This document shows positions 8,435 to 17,372 of a stretch of 64,000 nucleotides of DNA, in pieces (position 1 is the stretch's first letter; every line of letters starts with the position of its first letter). Origin of the DNA: Bacteroidales bacterium. GTDB lineage: Bacteria; Bacteroidota; Bacteroidia; Bacteroidales; UBA10428. The stretch covers positions 62,001 to 126,000 of the forward strand of contig JAFGVA010000121.1 in the NCBI GenBank assembly GCA_016938235.1. The letters are read 5' to 3'. The translations under genes and the position numbers were made by a program. Below the pieces are notes generated by a model, which saw only the letters and a list, made by a program, of their open reading frames with translations, had not been told where the DNA came from and did no database searches.

Positions 8435-8980
8435 TTGGAGGTAGCATATCAGGACATACACCGCGATATAGTGGAGTTGAGCAAAGCTGGTAATCGTAAA
8501 GCGCAATACCAGTTATACCGCTTATACTCAAAAGCAATGTTCAATATATGCTACCGTATGCTAAACAGTTTCGAAGAAGCTGAAGACCTGTTACAGGAAG
8601 CTTTTACCGATGCTTTTAACAAATTGGAAAGCTTTCGCTACGAATCGTCTTTTGGTGCATGGTTAAAACGAATAGTTGTAAACAAATGTATTAACCATGT
8701 AAAGAAACGCAAAGCCGATTTAGTAATAACAGACGACCTACCCGAAAATCCAAACCAGGACGACAGTACAGATTTTGATACAGTGGAGATGGAAGTAAAA
8801 AAAGTGCATAAAGCTATGGAATTGTTACCCGAAGGGTACAGAGTAATATTTTCGTTATACCTCATTGAAGGTTACGACCATAGCGAAATTGCAGAAATCA
8901 TGGGAATAACTGAGTCGACATCGAAGTCTCAGTTTTCCAGAGCTAAAGTTAAAATAAAAGAATTAATTAAAACATTATAG
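8435..8980 (+). CDS. ECF-type RNA polymerase sigma factor
   Basis: About 181 residues with sigma region 2 (MFNICYRMLNSFEEAEDLLQ, then SSFGAWLKRIVVNKCINHV) and region 4 helix-turn-helix (YDHSEIAEIMGITESTSKSQ), the two-domain layout of extracytoplasmic-function sigma factors. The start is uncertain: there is no ATG before region 2. A TTG at 8435 gives full length, a GTG at 8471 gives 169 residues; a GGAGGT at 8437-8442 lies between them. The gene heads a run of tightly packed genes on the same strand: the next starts two bases after its stop and looks like its anti-sigma factor. Confidence 0.88.
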   Translation: MEVAYQDIHRDIVELSKAGNRKAQYQLYRLYSKAMFNICYRMLNSFEEAEDLLQEAFTDAFNKLESFRYESSFGAWLKRIVVNKCINHVKKRKADLVITDDLPENPNQDDSTDFDTVEMEVKKVHKAMELLPEGYRVIFSLYLIEGYDHSEIAEIMGITESTSKSQFSRAKVKIKELIKTL

Positions 8981-8982
8981 AT

Positions 8983-9531
8983 ATGAAAGACCGACTCGAA
9001 GAATTTGTGGGTTCTCATCGCAATGAGTTCGACCTTTATGAGCCAAAAGATGCTCTTTGGGAAGGTATTGAAAAGAATCTTGACAAACAGCTGTTTTCCA
9101 ATTCTTCTAAAAGGAAGCAAGGCATAGGCTATTATATGATAAGGGTAGCAGGTATTGCTGCTATTTTCCTTATTTCAATAAGTGTTCAGAGGTTTTTCTT
9201 TGATAAAGGAAATGCTGTTCCTGAAATACCCGAACTAAAGGAAGCTGAATTGTATTATTCAGGTATTCTTAATCAGAAACTTGATGAAGCTAAGCCACTG
9301 CTTATTAATTACCCGGATATTAAACAAGATATTGATACTGACTTGTCAGAACTTGATAGCGTGTACAACGATCTGAAAAAAGATTTAAAGGATAATGTAG
9401 CAAATGAGGAAGTTATTGGAGCTATGATTGAAAATTACAGGTTAAGAATTGACATACTTGAAGAAATGCTCAACTTCCTTCAGGAACAAAATAGTGATAA
9501 CACATCAAACAACTCGGAATATGAATTATAA
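8983..9531 (+). CDS. Probable membrane anti-sigma factor
   Basis: 182 residues. The cytoplasmic N-terminus (MKDRLEEFVGSHRNEFDLYE, followed by a DALWEGIEKNL helix) is of a type found directly behind ECF sigma factors in Bacteroidota; one membrane helix follows at about residues 48-66 (YYMIRVAGIAAIFLISISV), and the rest is a charged, helical, presumably periplasmic part. No zinc-binding HxxxCxxC motif of the ZAS class is present. Its position two bases after the sigma-factor gene is the main argument for an anti-sigma role. The family is not named with certainty. Confidence 0.7.
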   Translation: MKDRLEEFVGSHRNEFDLYEPKDALWEGIEKNLDKQLFSNSSKRKQGIGYYMIRVAGIAAIFLISISVQRFFFDKGNAVPEIPELKEAELYYSGILNQKLDEAKPLLINYPDIKQDIDTDLSELDSVYNDLKKDLKDNVANEEVIGAMIENYRLRIDILEEMLNFLQEQNSDNTSNNSEYEL

Positions 9532-10606
9532 ACGTTTGCTTTTTTTGTGGCTATTAATTGTCATGTTCTCAGGGGGATCCTGGGCACAAATGTACTCTGA
9601 TCATATTGTCCGGAATTTCAAGATTTCGGAAAAATCATCGATTGAGGTTGTAAACAAGTACGGTAAAGTACATGTAAGAACCTGGGAAAAAGATTCTGTA
9701 AAATTTGTGGTCGATCTAAAGATTCAGACTACAAGTACAGATAAGCTTAAAAAATTGAAGAATCAGATCAACTTCGATTTCACTAAAACCAATTATTACA
9801 TTGTTGCCAAAACAGATTTTGTGAAATCCGGAGGGGTATTCTCCGATTTATTTGAGACAATAATACCTTCGAACGACGTTTCTATTAATTATGTAGTTTA
9901 TATTCCGAAATCAGCCACACTAAAAATTGAGAACAAGTTTGGAGATATTTATATTGACGATTATTATGGTAATCTCGACATTATCCTTTCAAACGGCAAC
10001 CTGAAAGCAAATGGAATTTATGGAAATTCCAATATTTCAATTACTACCGGTCATGGAGTGATCAACGAATTTAAAAACGGGCAGATTGATATTTCTTATT
10101 CCGAGTTGGAAATAAAAGATGCCGGACGTATCGATTTGGATTCCAGACATTCCGAAGTTTATCTTTCTTTGGTAGATGTGGCCAAAGTAGTATCGAAAAG
10201 CGATAAGTATATCATTGGAGAAATAAATAAAATAAAAGGAGAAGGTAACTTCACCAAGCTTCAGATAGAAAACCTTCACAACGAGATAAATTTCTCGAAC
10301 AAGTATTATGGTATAGCCATTGATAAGATAAATTCAAGCTTTAACTTTGTGAATATCAGTTCGGAATATACCGATGTTGATCTGGTTTTTGAAGCGGGAG
10401 TTAAATACAACCTTGATATTACTCATCACGAGGATGTACATTTGGTATATCCGATTGCTTTATCGAAGCTGGAAACCGAAGTTTTTGATGCTGATGAACA
10501 TATGCTTATGACTTATGGGCCGGTGGGTACAGGAGTTACTCCCACTTCGGCAAAGGTTAAAATAACAGCTACAAAGAAATGCTACGTAAATATAGTTCAT
10601 CGCTAA
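9521..10606 (+). CDS. Exported DUF4097-like beta-helix protein
   Basis: 361 residues from the ATG at 9521, which overlaps the end of the anti-sigma gene by 11 bases. A signal peptide (MNYKRLLFLWLLIVMFSGGSWAQ) is followed by short repeating beta strands such as LKIENKFGDIYIDDYYGNLD and ISYSELEIKDAGRIDLDS, the pattern of DUF4097/DUF4098 putative adhesin-type right-handed beta-helices. The overlap with the sigma/anti-sigma pair suggests one operon and translational coupling. It may be an envelope sensor or a target of the sigma factor; the function is unknown. I preferred this start to one 24 codons earlier because the signal peptide begins here. Confidence 0.75.
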   Translation: MNYKRLLFLWLLIVMFSGGSWAQMYSDHIVRNFKISEKSSIEVVNKYGKVHVRTWEKDSVKFVVDLKIQTTSTDKLKKLKNQINFDFTKTNYYIVAKTDFVKSGGVFSDLFETIIPSNDVSINYVVYIPKSATLKIENKFGDIYIDDYYGNLDIILSNGNLKANGIYGNSNISITTGHGVINEFKNGQIDISYSELEIKDAGRIDLDSRHSEVYLSLVDVAKVVSKSDKYIIGEINKIKGEGNFTKLQIENLHNEINFSNKYYGIAIDKINSSFNFVNISSEYTDVDLVFEAGVKYNLDITHHEDVHLVYPIALSKLETEVFDADEHMLMTYGPVGTGVTPTSAKVKITATKKCYVNIVHR

Positions 10607-10638
10607 AGGTTTGCACAAAACATACAAAAACACAAAAG

Positions 10639-11358
10639 ATGAAAAAGTTCACATTGTTTTTGATATTTATCACCTCGCTTGTCATTACTTCTTGCGAAGG
10701 CGATTTTTGGTGTCTAGAAGGAGATGGCATATTAGAGACACAGGAAAGAGGAATTACAAAATTCTCAGGTATAAATGTCAATTCAAATTTTGATGTTGAT
10801 GTAATATACTCTACCGAGCGCTCTATTACTGTGGAAGCTGATCAGAATTTGCAGCAATATATTCTGACTTATGTTGAGAATGGTGATTTGATGCTTGAAA
10901 CAGATATGGATAGATGTCTTACCTCCGCCAATCCGATAAAAGTAACTGTTTATTGTCCATTGGTTGAATCTGTTATTTCATCAGGTTCAGGCGATGTAGA
11001 TATTTTTGATTTCGAAGTAGACTATTTCAATGTAACGCTTTCGGGAGTTGGAGATATAAGTCTGCAAAACCTTATAATACATGATAATCTGGATTTAAGC
11101 CTACCGGGCTCAGGAAATTTTGTGCTCGACGGAAAAGCTTCAGAAGCCCAATACCTTTTGTCAGGTTCCGGAGATATTAAAGGTAAATCGATGAGGGTTA
11201 ATTCATGTAAAACTGTGCTTTCGGGTTCTGGAAACATATTTACCTGGGTATATAATGATCTTGAGATTATTCTGACAGGTTCCGGAAATGTATATTATTA
11301 TGGAGACCCCAAAGTAATACAAAGAGTTACCGGATCAGGAAGTGTTATTCAGTACTAA
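10639..11358 (+). CDS. Head GIN domain (DUF2807) lipoprotein
   Basis: 239 residues from the ATG at 10639. The N-terminus is a lipoprotein signal (FLIFITSLVITSCEGDFWC) with C14 as the likely lipid site, so an exported lipoprotein. The body is a DUF2807 putative auto-transporter adhesin domain: FSGINVNSNFDVDVIYS at the start and at least six turns each ending in SGSGD, SGVGD, PGSGN, SGSGD, SGSGN, TGSGN and TGSGS, about 20 residues apart, which is a beta-helix built on the repeated turn. It follows the DUF4097-like gene by 32 bases. Such pairs commonly sit behind ECF sigma genes in Bacteroidota; the role is not established. Confidence 0.85.
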   Translation: MKKFTLFLIFITSLVITSCEGDFWCLEGDGILETQERGITKFSGINVNSNFDVDVIYSTERSITVEADQNLQQYILTYVENGDLMLETDMDRCLTSANPIKVTVYCPLVESVISSGSGDVDIFDFEVDYFNVTLSGVGDISLQNLIIHDNLDLSLPGSGNFVLDGKASEAQYLLSGSGDIKGKSMRVNSCKTVLSGSGNIFTWVYNDLEIILTGSGNVYYYGDPKVIQRVTGSGSVIQY

Positions 11359-11380
11359 AATCACCAAAACCTTGAATTCA

Positions 11381-11875
11381 ATGAAATTTATATATACCAG
11401 CCTGCTTTTATGCCTTTTTAGTATAGGTTTGTTTGGGCAAAACTATACCCGCGATGCAGGCATACGGTTCGGAAATGGTCTGGTTGGCACCTACCGACAG
11501 TTTTATAAAGAGGATAAAGCAGTTGAACTTTTTGCCGGATATACAAACAACGGAATGAAGTTTGGTGGTATCCGGGAAAATTTCATTCCCGCTCTTACCC
11601 AATATTCCGAAAATTTCAGATTTTGTTATGGCTATGGAGTACATACAGGCTTTACCTATACAAACAAGCATAGTGTATTATACCGCGAGTATCGTTACGA
11701 TTGGTTTTTTTCACCCTTGTTTGGTATGAACGGTCTTGCTGGTCTTGAATACACATTCCCCGAGGTTCCTATACTGGTATCGCTTGAAATTAATCCATAT
11801 TTTGAATTCTCGTTGAACAGAATTTTCTTTATGCAGATGCTGGATGTATCCTTTTCGTTGAAATACCGCTTTTAA
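11381..11875 (+). CDS. Small outer-membrane beta-barrel type protein
   Basis: 164 residues beginning with a signal peptide (MKFIYTSLLLCLFSIGLFGQ) and continuing with alternating amphipathic strands (RDAGIRFGNGLVGTYRQFY, VELFAGYTNNGMKFGG) and ending in an aromatic C-terminal strand (DVSFSLKYRF), as expected for a protein folded by BamA. I do not recognise a named family. I chose the ATG at 11381 over a longer frame overlapping the DUF2807 gene. It is 22 bases after that gene and so probably part of the same operon. Confidence 0.7.
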   Translation: MKFIYTSLLLCLFSIGLFGQNYTRDAGIRFGNGLVGTYRQFYKEDKAVELFAGYTNNGMKFGGIRENFIPALTQYSENFRFCYGYGVHTGFTYTNKHSVLYREYRYDWFFSPLFGMNGLAGLEYTFPEVPILVSLEINPYFEFSLNRIFFMQMLDVSFSLKYRF

Positions 11876-11886
11876 TCGTGAATAAA

Positions 11887-12525
11887 ATGAAACTATATAT
11901 AACATTACTTGGGTTATTCTTATTGTCGCTTTTACAAGCACAGGATAATGATGAATTTAAAACCATTTTTAGTGGCCGGGAAATGAATGGATATGGAAGC
12001 TTCTCGCTGGGAGCTTCAATGATAGATACTTCCGCAGCTATAATATTCAGTTCGAGAGGAGGAGTAATACTCGGGCATTCTTTTGCAATGGGATTAGGAG
12101 GTTCCGGATTTGTTACTAAGTATCAGGAAGACCCTTATTTAAATATGAAAGCCAGCCTATCAGGCGGTTATGGAGGGGTTTTTATGGAACTTATACTTTT
12201 CAGCAGATCTCCGGTACATCTTTCAGTTCCTGTTCTTGCTGGTATTGGCGAAGCTATGTATTCAAGCTGGATAAACGAAGGAACAGATTACAGACAGGTA
12301 AACGAAGTTGAAGATGCATCAACTTTTTTAGTTGTTGAACCCGGAGTTAACCTTGAGTTTAACCTTTCTAAGAATGTCAGACTGGCTGCCTGTTTGAATA
12401 TGAGATATACTACCGATCTGAATATTACCCGAACAACCACTTCGGGAGGAAATGTTAATCTTGTTTCGCCCGATGCACTTAACGGGTATTCGACAGGTGT
12501 TATAATAAAGTTTGGTAAATTCTGA
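11887..12525 (+). CDS. Exported outer-membrane type protein, unknown
   Basis: 212 residues from the ATG at 11887 (a GTG three codons earlier is also possible). Signal peptide MKLYITLLGLFLLSLLQAQ, then glycine-rich beta strands (NGYGSFSLGASMIDTSAAII, GGVILGHSFAMGLGGSGF) and a final strand GYSTGVIIKFGKF typical of an outer-membrane barrel. It starts 11 bases after the preceding barrel gene. No family name recognised. The last gene of the close-packed sigma-factor run; the next gene begins 156 bases later after a hairpin. Confidence 0.7.
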   Translation: MKLYITLLGLFLLSLLQAQDNDEFKTIFSGREMNGYGSFSLGASMIDTSAAIIFSSRGGVILGHSFAMGLGGSGFVTKYQEDPYLNMKASLSGGYGGVFMELILFSRSPVHLSVPVLAGIGEAMYSSWINEGTDYRQVNEVEDASTFLVVEPGVNLEFNLSKNVRLAACLNMRYTTDLNITRTTTSGGNVNLVSPDALNGYSTGVIIKFGKF

Positions 12526-12632
12526 CACTATATTTTTTATTACCTGGTATATGTAATATTATGAAACAAGCAATAAAAAATTCATCATTATTTTCACAAA
12601 CAAATAGGATTAATTTTTTTAAGGCGTTTCCC

Positions 12633-12653
12633 TGCCTGTTCGGCAGACAGGCA
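12633..12653. repeat. GC-rich hairpin between two outer-membrane protein genes
   Basis: TGCCTGT (12633-12639) and ACAGGCA (12647-12653) form a 7-bp stem with a 7-base loop in otherwise AT-rich DNA. It is not followed by a T run, so a poor terminator. It looks like the short GC-rich palindromes dispersed in many Bacteroidota genomes; no second copy is seen in this window. Confidence 0.5.
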
Positions 12654-12681
12654 CCCGACCTTAGAAAATAAAAATAAACGG

Positions 12682-13368
12682 ATGAAACAAACCCTGATAG
12701 TATTTGTGTTATTTTTCTTTTGCATCCAAAGAATACACGCTCAGGAAAGTTTCACTCAATATAGAACTGTCAGGATAAATATTATGCCATTGTCATTGAT
12801 TGACTATACTCCCAGATTAAGGATTGGCTTAGACTTTGATACAAAAGGGCAGTTTGGCTATAGCTGCGATTTTGGAATTGGGAATTCTAAAATAAACAAC
12901 GGGCGTCTTGATGGAATGATTTGGGGTAAAAATTATTCGTTCTACGAAATTAGACCCGAAATAAAATATACCCTGCTGGAGAACAACTATTCTAATTTGT
13001 ACTGCGCAACAGAGTTTTTTTATTTGTTAATGAGAGACCAACTTGAATCAGGTCACTATCAGAAAGAAAATTCCGATTTCGAAATTGAATATGATTATGC
13101 GAATTTCCGAAAACAAAAGTATGGTGCGCACTTAAAAGGAGGGGTAAGCCTTAGCTTGTATGAACGTCTTAATGTTGACTTTTACTGGGGAATTGGAGTT
13201 GCTGAAAGAATCATAGATTATACCCATGTTCTCAATCCTGTTGAAATGACAGAACCTATATTTGTTGAATGGGTACCTCAGAATTATTTATTTGAAGGGG
13301 AGTCTGTTATTTTTCACATGACAATGGGTTTTAAAGTCGGCTATATTTTTAGAAGAAAAACAAACTGA
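12682..13368 (+). CDS. Exported protein of outer-membrane barrel type
   Basis: 228 residues. A signal peptide (MKQTLIVFVLFFFCIQRIHAQ) precedes alternating strands such as YTPRLRIGLDFDTKGQFGY and LKGGVSLSLYERLNVDFYWG, with the ending FHMTMGFKVGYIFRRKTN. The layout matches small outer-membrane beta-barrel proteins of the DUF3575/OmpA-barrel kind but I cannot name the family. It stands 156 bases after the sigma-factor cluster in the same direction, behind a GC-rich hairpin, so it may be a separate unit. Confidence 0.65.
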   Translation: MKQTLIVFVLFFFCIQRIHAQESFTQYRTVRINIMPLSLIDYTPRLRIGLDFDTKGQFGYSCDFGIGNSKINNGRLDGMIWGKNYSFYEIRPEIKYTLLENNYSNLYCATEFFYLLMRDQLESGHYQKENSDFEIEYDYANFRKQKYGAHLKGGVSLSLYERLNVDFYWGIGVAERIIDYTHVLNPVEMTEPIFVEWVPQNYLFEGESVIFHMTMGFKVGYIFRRKTN

Positions 13369-13586
13369 TACTTCAGTTAAATTATCTTTACCGAAATACT
13401 CTGGCAGACAAAGAACAGTTTTTTTAACTGAATTACTCATTCAAAACGGAACATTGGTGGATTTTTGGTGTTTTACTATTGGTAAAGCGTTCAGTTGCCG
13501 ATATTATATGAAGGTTTACCGATTAGCTTTATAGAAAAACATATAGTATGAATATCTTTACCCGACATTGATCATCCTACAGAATC

Positions 13587-15926
13587 ATGAAGCGCGGACT
13601 TTTGTTTATTCTCTTTTTTAGTTTTTACTCGCTTGTTTTTGCCCAGTCGAGGTACAGTATTGGCGGTATTATTACCGATGAGAAAGGAGAACCGTTGGTT
13701 GGAGCAAATATTATTATAAAGGAGCTTACCATAGGAACTGTAAGCGATAATCAAGGCAAATTTTCGATTAAACTGGCAAAGGGTGATTATCATGTTCTTG
13801 TTTCGTATATGGGCTATTACGAACAAAGTTTTCGCATTAAGCTTACCGGGGATGAAAAACTTACTATCAGGCTCAGAGAATCTTCAGAAATTATTGAGTC
13901 GGTTGAGGTATATGCCGATGCACCGGATCGCAATATCCGGAAACTTGAGATGAGTACAAATAAGCTGGAGATGAAGGAAATTAAAAAACTTCCGGTAGTT
14001 TTTGGCGAAGGCGACATCATAAAAACCTTACAGCTTTTGCCAGGAGTTATTTCTGCTGGTGAGGCCTCCGGAGGTTTTCATGTTCGTGGGGGCAATGTCG
14101 ATCAGAACCTGATTCTCATTGACAGAGCACATGTTTACAATGCTTCGCATGCTATAGGATTCTTCTCGGTTTTTAATTCGAATGTTATTGATGACGTAAA
14201 ACTATACAAAGGAGGCATTGCTCCCGAATACGGTGGCAGATTGTCCTCTGTACTCGATATCAGAACAATTGATCCCGACATACAGGAATATCACGCTGAA
14301 GCAAGCGTTGGTATGATTTCATCAAAAGCTATTATACAGGGGCCAATATTAAACAACAAAATATCATTTTATGCCGCTGCCCGAAGAACTTATGCCGATT
14401 TATTTCTTCCGTTTTCAAAAGATAGTTTGGCAAAAGAAAGCACTCTTTATTTTTATGATTTAAACTCAAAGGTTCGTGCTATTCTGGGAGAAAAAGACAG
14501 ATTGTATCTCTCGGCATATTACGGAAGAGATGTCTTAAAATTCGGAGACCTGTTAAAACAGAATTATGGAAATGAGGCTTATTCTGTTCGCTGGAATCAC
14601 TTTTTTTCAAAGCGCTTTTTTATGGATAATTATCTTACATGCTCAAAGTATATTTATGATATGGGTTTTTCATTCGAAGAAAGTTATGTCAATGTTCAAA
14701 CAGATATCCTTGATTACACCTTTAAGTCAATATTTAGTCTGAATGTTAATGAATCTAATAAGATAAAGGCAGGTGTAGAAGCAATAAGTCACGACTTTAA
14801 TCCCGGACATATTAGCGGATTTGACGCTGATACCAGTTTTGATTATGATATACAGGACAGCTTTTCCCGCGAATACGGAGCATTTCTTCAAAACGAACAC
14901 ACACTTACTTCGGGATTAACCCTGGCATATGGAATCAGGTATTCCATTTTTCATAATATTGGTAAAGGGGTTACTTATACATTCGACAAATCAAATCCCG
15001 AAGACTATATTCCAACTGATACGACAAATTATACTTACGGCGAGGTATATAATTTTCTTCCTAATGGTTTTGAACCCAGGTTGTCTTTTCGTTACCTGAT
15101 TAATGACAATAGTTCTGTAAAAGCAAGTTACAACAGAATGTATCAATACATTCAACTTGCGTCGAACAGTACATCTTCCCTGCCACTTGAATATTGGTTC
15201 CCGGCCTCACCCAATATAAAGCCACAGGTGGCAGATCAGGTGGCTGTTGGCTATTTTCGAAATTTTAAAGACAACATGCTGGAATGTTCAATCGAAGGAT
15301 TTTACAAAGACATTCAAAATTCAATAGATTTTAAAGATCATGCGAACTTGATTTTTAATTCATTTTACGAAGGGCAGTTAAGAAGTGGTGATGCATGGGC
15401 TTATGGAGTAGAATTTCTCGTACAAAAACAAAAAGGCACGCTTACAGGCTGGTTTAGCTATACCTATAGCAGGGTATTTAAACAAATTGAAGAAATAAAC
15501 GGTGGTAAGGTTTATTCTGCTGCTCACGATAAACCTCACGATATAGCACTTGTATTGTCATACGACCTGAACGAACGACTGAATCTTTCAGGAACCTGGG
15601 TATACACTAGTGCTCCACCGAGAACTATGCCAAAACAAAGATGGGTTTATGGAGGAATGGTGGCTCCTGCTTATGGCGATCGAAACAGCGTAAGGGTGTT
15701 TCCTTACCACAGGATGGATTTGGCAGCTACTTTCAGGCTCAATAAAGTTGAACGGAATTGGGAGCATTCCATGAATCTTTCGGTTTATAATACCTATGCA
15801 CGCCATAATTATATTATGATTTCTTTTGAGCAGGATTCTGACGATGAATCGGGTTTATCAACTAAAACAGTTGGAACATACCTCTATAGTTTTGTACCCT
15901 CGCTTAGTTACACCATAAAGTTTTAA
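13587..15926 (+). CDS. TonB-dependent receptor with carboxypeptidase-regulatory domain
   Basis: 779 residues. Signal peptide MKRGLLFILFFSFYSLVFAQ; a CarboxypepD_reg-like domain at about 22-110 (GGIITDEKGEPLVGANIIIK); a TonB plug domain at about 130-235 (GGFHVRGGNVDQNLILID, GGIAPEYGGRLSSVLDI); then a 22-strand type barrel to the C-terminus. Shorter than SusC proteins, it belongs to the class that pairs with DUF4249 lipoproteins, and such a gene follows two bases after its stop. The substrate is not known: no sugar, heme or siderophore genes are adjacent. The 218-bp region upstream holds no gene that I can see and must hold its promoter. Confidence 0.92.
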   Translation: MKRGLLFILFFSFYSLVFAQSRYSIGGIITDEKGEPLVGANIIIKELTIGTVSDNQGKFSIKLAKGDYHVLVSYMGYYEQSFRIKLTGDEKLTIRLRESSEIIESVEVYADAPDRNIRKLEMSTNKLEMKEIKKLPVVFGEGDIIKTLQLLPGVISAGEASGGFHVRGGNVDQNLILIDRAHVYNASHAIGFFSVFNSNVIDDVKLYKGGIAPEYGGRLSSVLDIRTIDPDIQEYHAEASVGMISSKAIIQGPILNNKISFYAAARRTYADLFLPFSKDSLAKESTLYFYDLNSKVRAILGEKDRLYLSAYYGRDVLKFGDLLKQNYGNEAYSVRWNHFFSKRFFMDNYLTCSKYIYDMGFSFEESYVNVQTDILDYTFKSIFSLNVNESNKIKAGVEAISHDFNPGHISGFDADTSFDYDIQDSFSREYGAFLQNEHTLTSGLTLAYGIRYSIFHNIGKGVTYTFDKSNPEDYIPTDTTNYTYGEVYNFLPNGFEPRLSFRYLINDNSSVKASYNRMYQYIQLASNSTSSLPLEYWFPASPNIKPQVADQVAVGYFRNFKDNMLECSIEGFYKDIQNSIDFKDHANLIFNSFYEGQLRSGDAWAYGVEFLVQKQKGTLTGWFSYTYSRVFKQIEEINGGKVYSAAHDKPHDIALVLSYDLNERLNLSGTWVYTSAPPRTMPKQRWVYGGMVAPAYGDRNSVRVFPYHRMDLAATFRLNKVERNWEHSMNLSVYNTYARHNYIMISFEQDSDDESGLSTKTVGTYLYSFVPSLSYTIKF

Positions 15927-15928
15927 AA

Positions 15929-16822
15929 ATGCAAATCGGAAAGTATATAATGCCCCTCATATCACTCATTGTTTTAGCCTCATGTCAGGAAGACATTGAA
16001 TTGCATTATAATCGTGAAGCAGATCAAAGAGTTGTGATAGAAGGACGGATTCTTGACCGGATGGGGACACAAATTGTTCGACTAACCAATTCTGACGATT
16101 ATTATTCAAATAAAGTTTCCGCAGGGGCTTTGGTAGAAGATGTGCAAATAGTTGCAATTGGTTCGGGCAACATCTATTCAATGTCAGAAGTTGATACAGG
16201 TAATGGATATTTTATGAGCAAGCGGGATTTTGCCGGTGTAAATGGAGAAACATACAGGCTCGAATTTAACTATAAGAATGAGCAATATGCAGCGGAAGCT
16301 TCTTTAAATGCGGTGACTTCTTTAGATAGTTTTAATTATGTATACATCTACTATCAGGAATATAAGATAGGGTTTTATGAAACCTATATTTCGTTTACAG
16401 ACCCACCTGAACCTGGGAACTATTATTTTTATAATGTTTATTTAAACGATACACTCTATAACCGAATAATCGCAGGTTCAATGTTCGAGAATGATGAAAT
16501 ATATAATGGATATACCCTGAGAAACTGGAGATCTTATGCTTTTCATCAGGAAGAAATCACTCAGGATACAAATAAATTAAGAATAGAGATGTTATCAATT
16601 TCAAGGGAAGAATATAATTTTATCAATGCTTTGATAATAGAAACACAGGCAAATGGTTCTGTGTTTGCAGGCCCCCCTGCCGATGTACCATCCAATATAA
16701 AAAACCTTACATCAGAAAATCATGGACTGGGTTTTTTTGCGGCTTCAGCAATTTCCAGCAAAGAAATAACGCTAATCAAGCAACACAACACATCAACAAA
16801 TAATCCTATTTTTGAAAATTAA
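15929..16822 (+). CDS. DUF4249 lipoprotein, partner of TonB receptor
   Basis: 297 residues with a lipoprotein signal (MPLISLIVLASCQEDIEL, cysteine in LASC) and the DUF4249 layout: a first beta-sandwich part (RVVIEGRILDRMGTQIVRLT, VEDVQIVAIGSGNIYSM) and a C-terminal part ending in GLGFFAASAISSKEITL. DUF4249 proteins are found almost only in Bacteroidota, directly behind TonB receptors, and are thought to be surface-exposed partners in uptake. It starts two bases after the receptor stop, so translational coupling is likely. Confidence 0.88.
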   Translation: MQIGKYIMPLISLIVLASCQEDIELHYNREADQRVVIEGRILDRMGTQIVRLTNSDDYYSNKVSAGALVEDVQIVAIGSGNIYSMSEVDTGNGYFMSKRDFAGVNGETYRLEFNYKNEQYAAEASLNAVTSLDSFNYVYIYYQEYKIGFYETYISFTDPPEPGNYYFYNVYLNDTLYNRIIAGSMFENDEIYNGYTLRNWRSYAFHQEEITQDTNKLRIEMLSISREEYNFINALIIETQANGSVFAGPPADVPSNIKNLTSENHGLGFFAASAISSKEITLIKQHNTSTNNPIFEN

Positions 16823-16848
16823 GCCTAAATTTGCAGGAAAATTTGTTT

Positions 16849-17367
16849 ATGGCTTTAATCAGAGAGGTAAGAGGGTTTACTCCCCGATACGGGAAGGATT
16901 GTTTTTTTGCAGAAACATCAGTAATTATCGGCGATGTTGTTATTGGTGATGAGTGCAGTATCTGGTATGGAGCTGTTTTAAGAGGCGATGTTAATTCAAT
17001 CAAAATAGGGAACAAGGTTAACATTCAGGATGGAGCAGTTTTGCATACACTGTATAAAAAATCGACAGTAGAAATAGGGAATAATGTTACTATTGCTCAT
17101 AACGCTGTTATTCATGGGGCAAAAATCAACGATAATGTTTTAGTGGGTATTGGCGCCGTTGTTCTTGACCATGTTGAAATAGGCAGTAATTCAATCATTG
17201 CAGCAGGTTCAATTGTTTTAACCGGCACCAAGATTGAACCAAATTCAATCTATGCAGGCAATCCTGCCAAAAGAATTAAGGATGTAAACGAGGAACAAAC
17301 CAAGGTTATGATAGAGGGAATTGCCGCTAATTACAAGATGTATAGCGACTGGTACAAAGAAAAATAA
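16849..17367 (+). CDS. Gamma-carbonic anhydrase family (left-handed beta-helix) protein
   Basis: 172 residues made of hexapeptide repeats (VIIGDVVIGDECSIWYGAVL, IQDGAVLHTLY, IGNNVTIAHNAVIHGAKI) that build a left-handed beta-helix. The three histidines of gamma-carbonic anhydrases fit H in VLHTLY, H in TIAHNAVIHG and its partner. The family (YrdA/PaaY-like) binds zinc but true anhydrase activity has been shown for few members. I chose the ATG at 16849 (MALIREVRGF) rather than the TTG six codons before. A TAAATTTG box at 16826-16833 could be its own promoter, giving a very short leader. Confidence 0.88.
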   Translation: MALIREVRGFTPRYGKDCFFAETSVIIGDVVIGDECSIWYGAVLRGDVNSIKIGNKVNIQDGAVLHTLYKKSTVEIGNNVTIAHNAVIHGAKINDNVLVGIGAVVLDHVEIGSNSIIAAGSIVLTGTKIEPNSIYAGNPAKRIKDVNEEQTKVMIEGIAANYKMYSDWYKEK

Positions 17368-17372
17368 TTCTT

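Noticed and set aside
9449..9520. Upstream extension of the DUF4097-like protein
   Set aside because: The extra 24 codons lie inside the anti-sigma gene and precede a clear signal peptide that starts at 9521.
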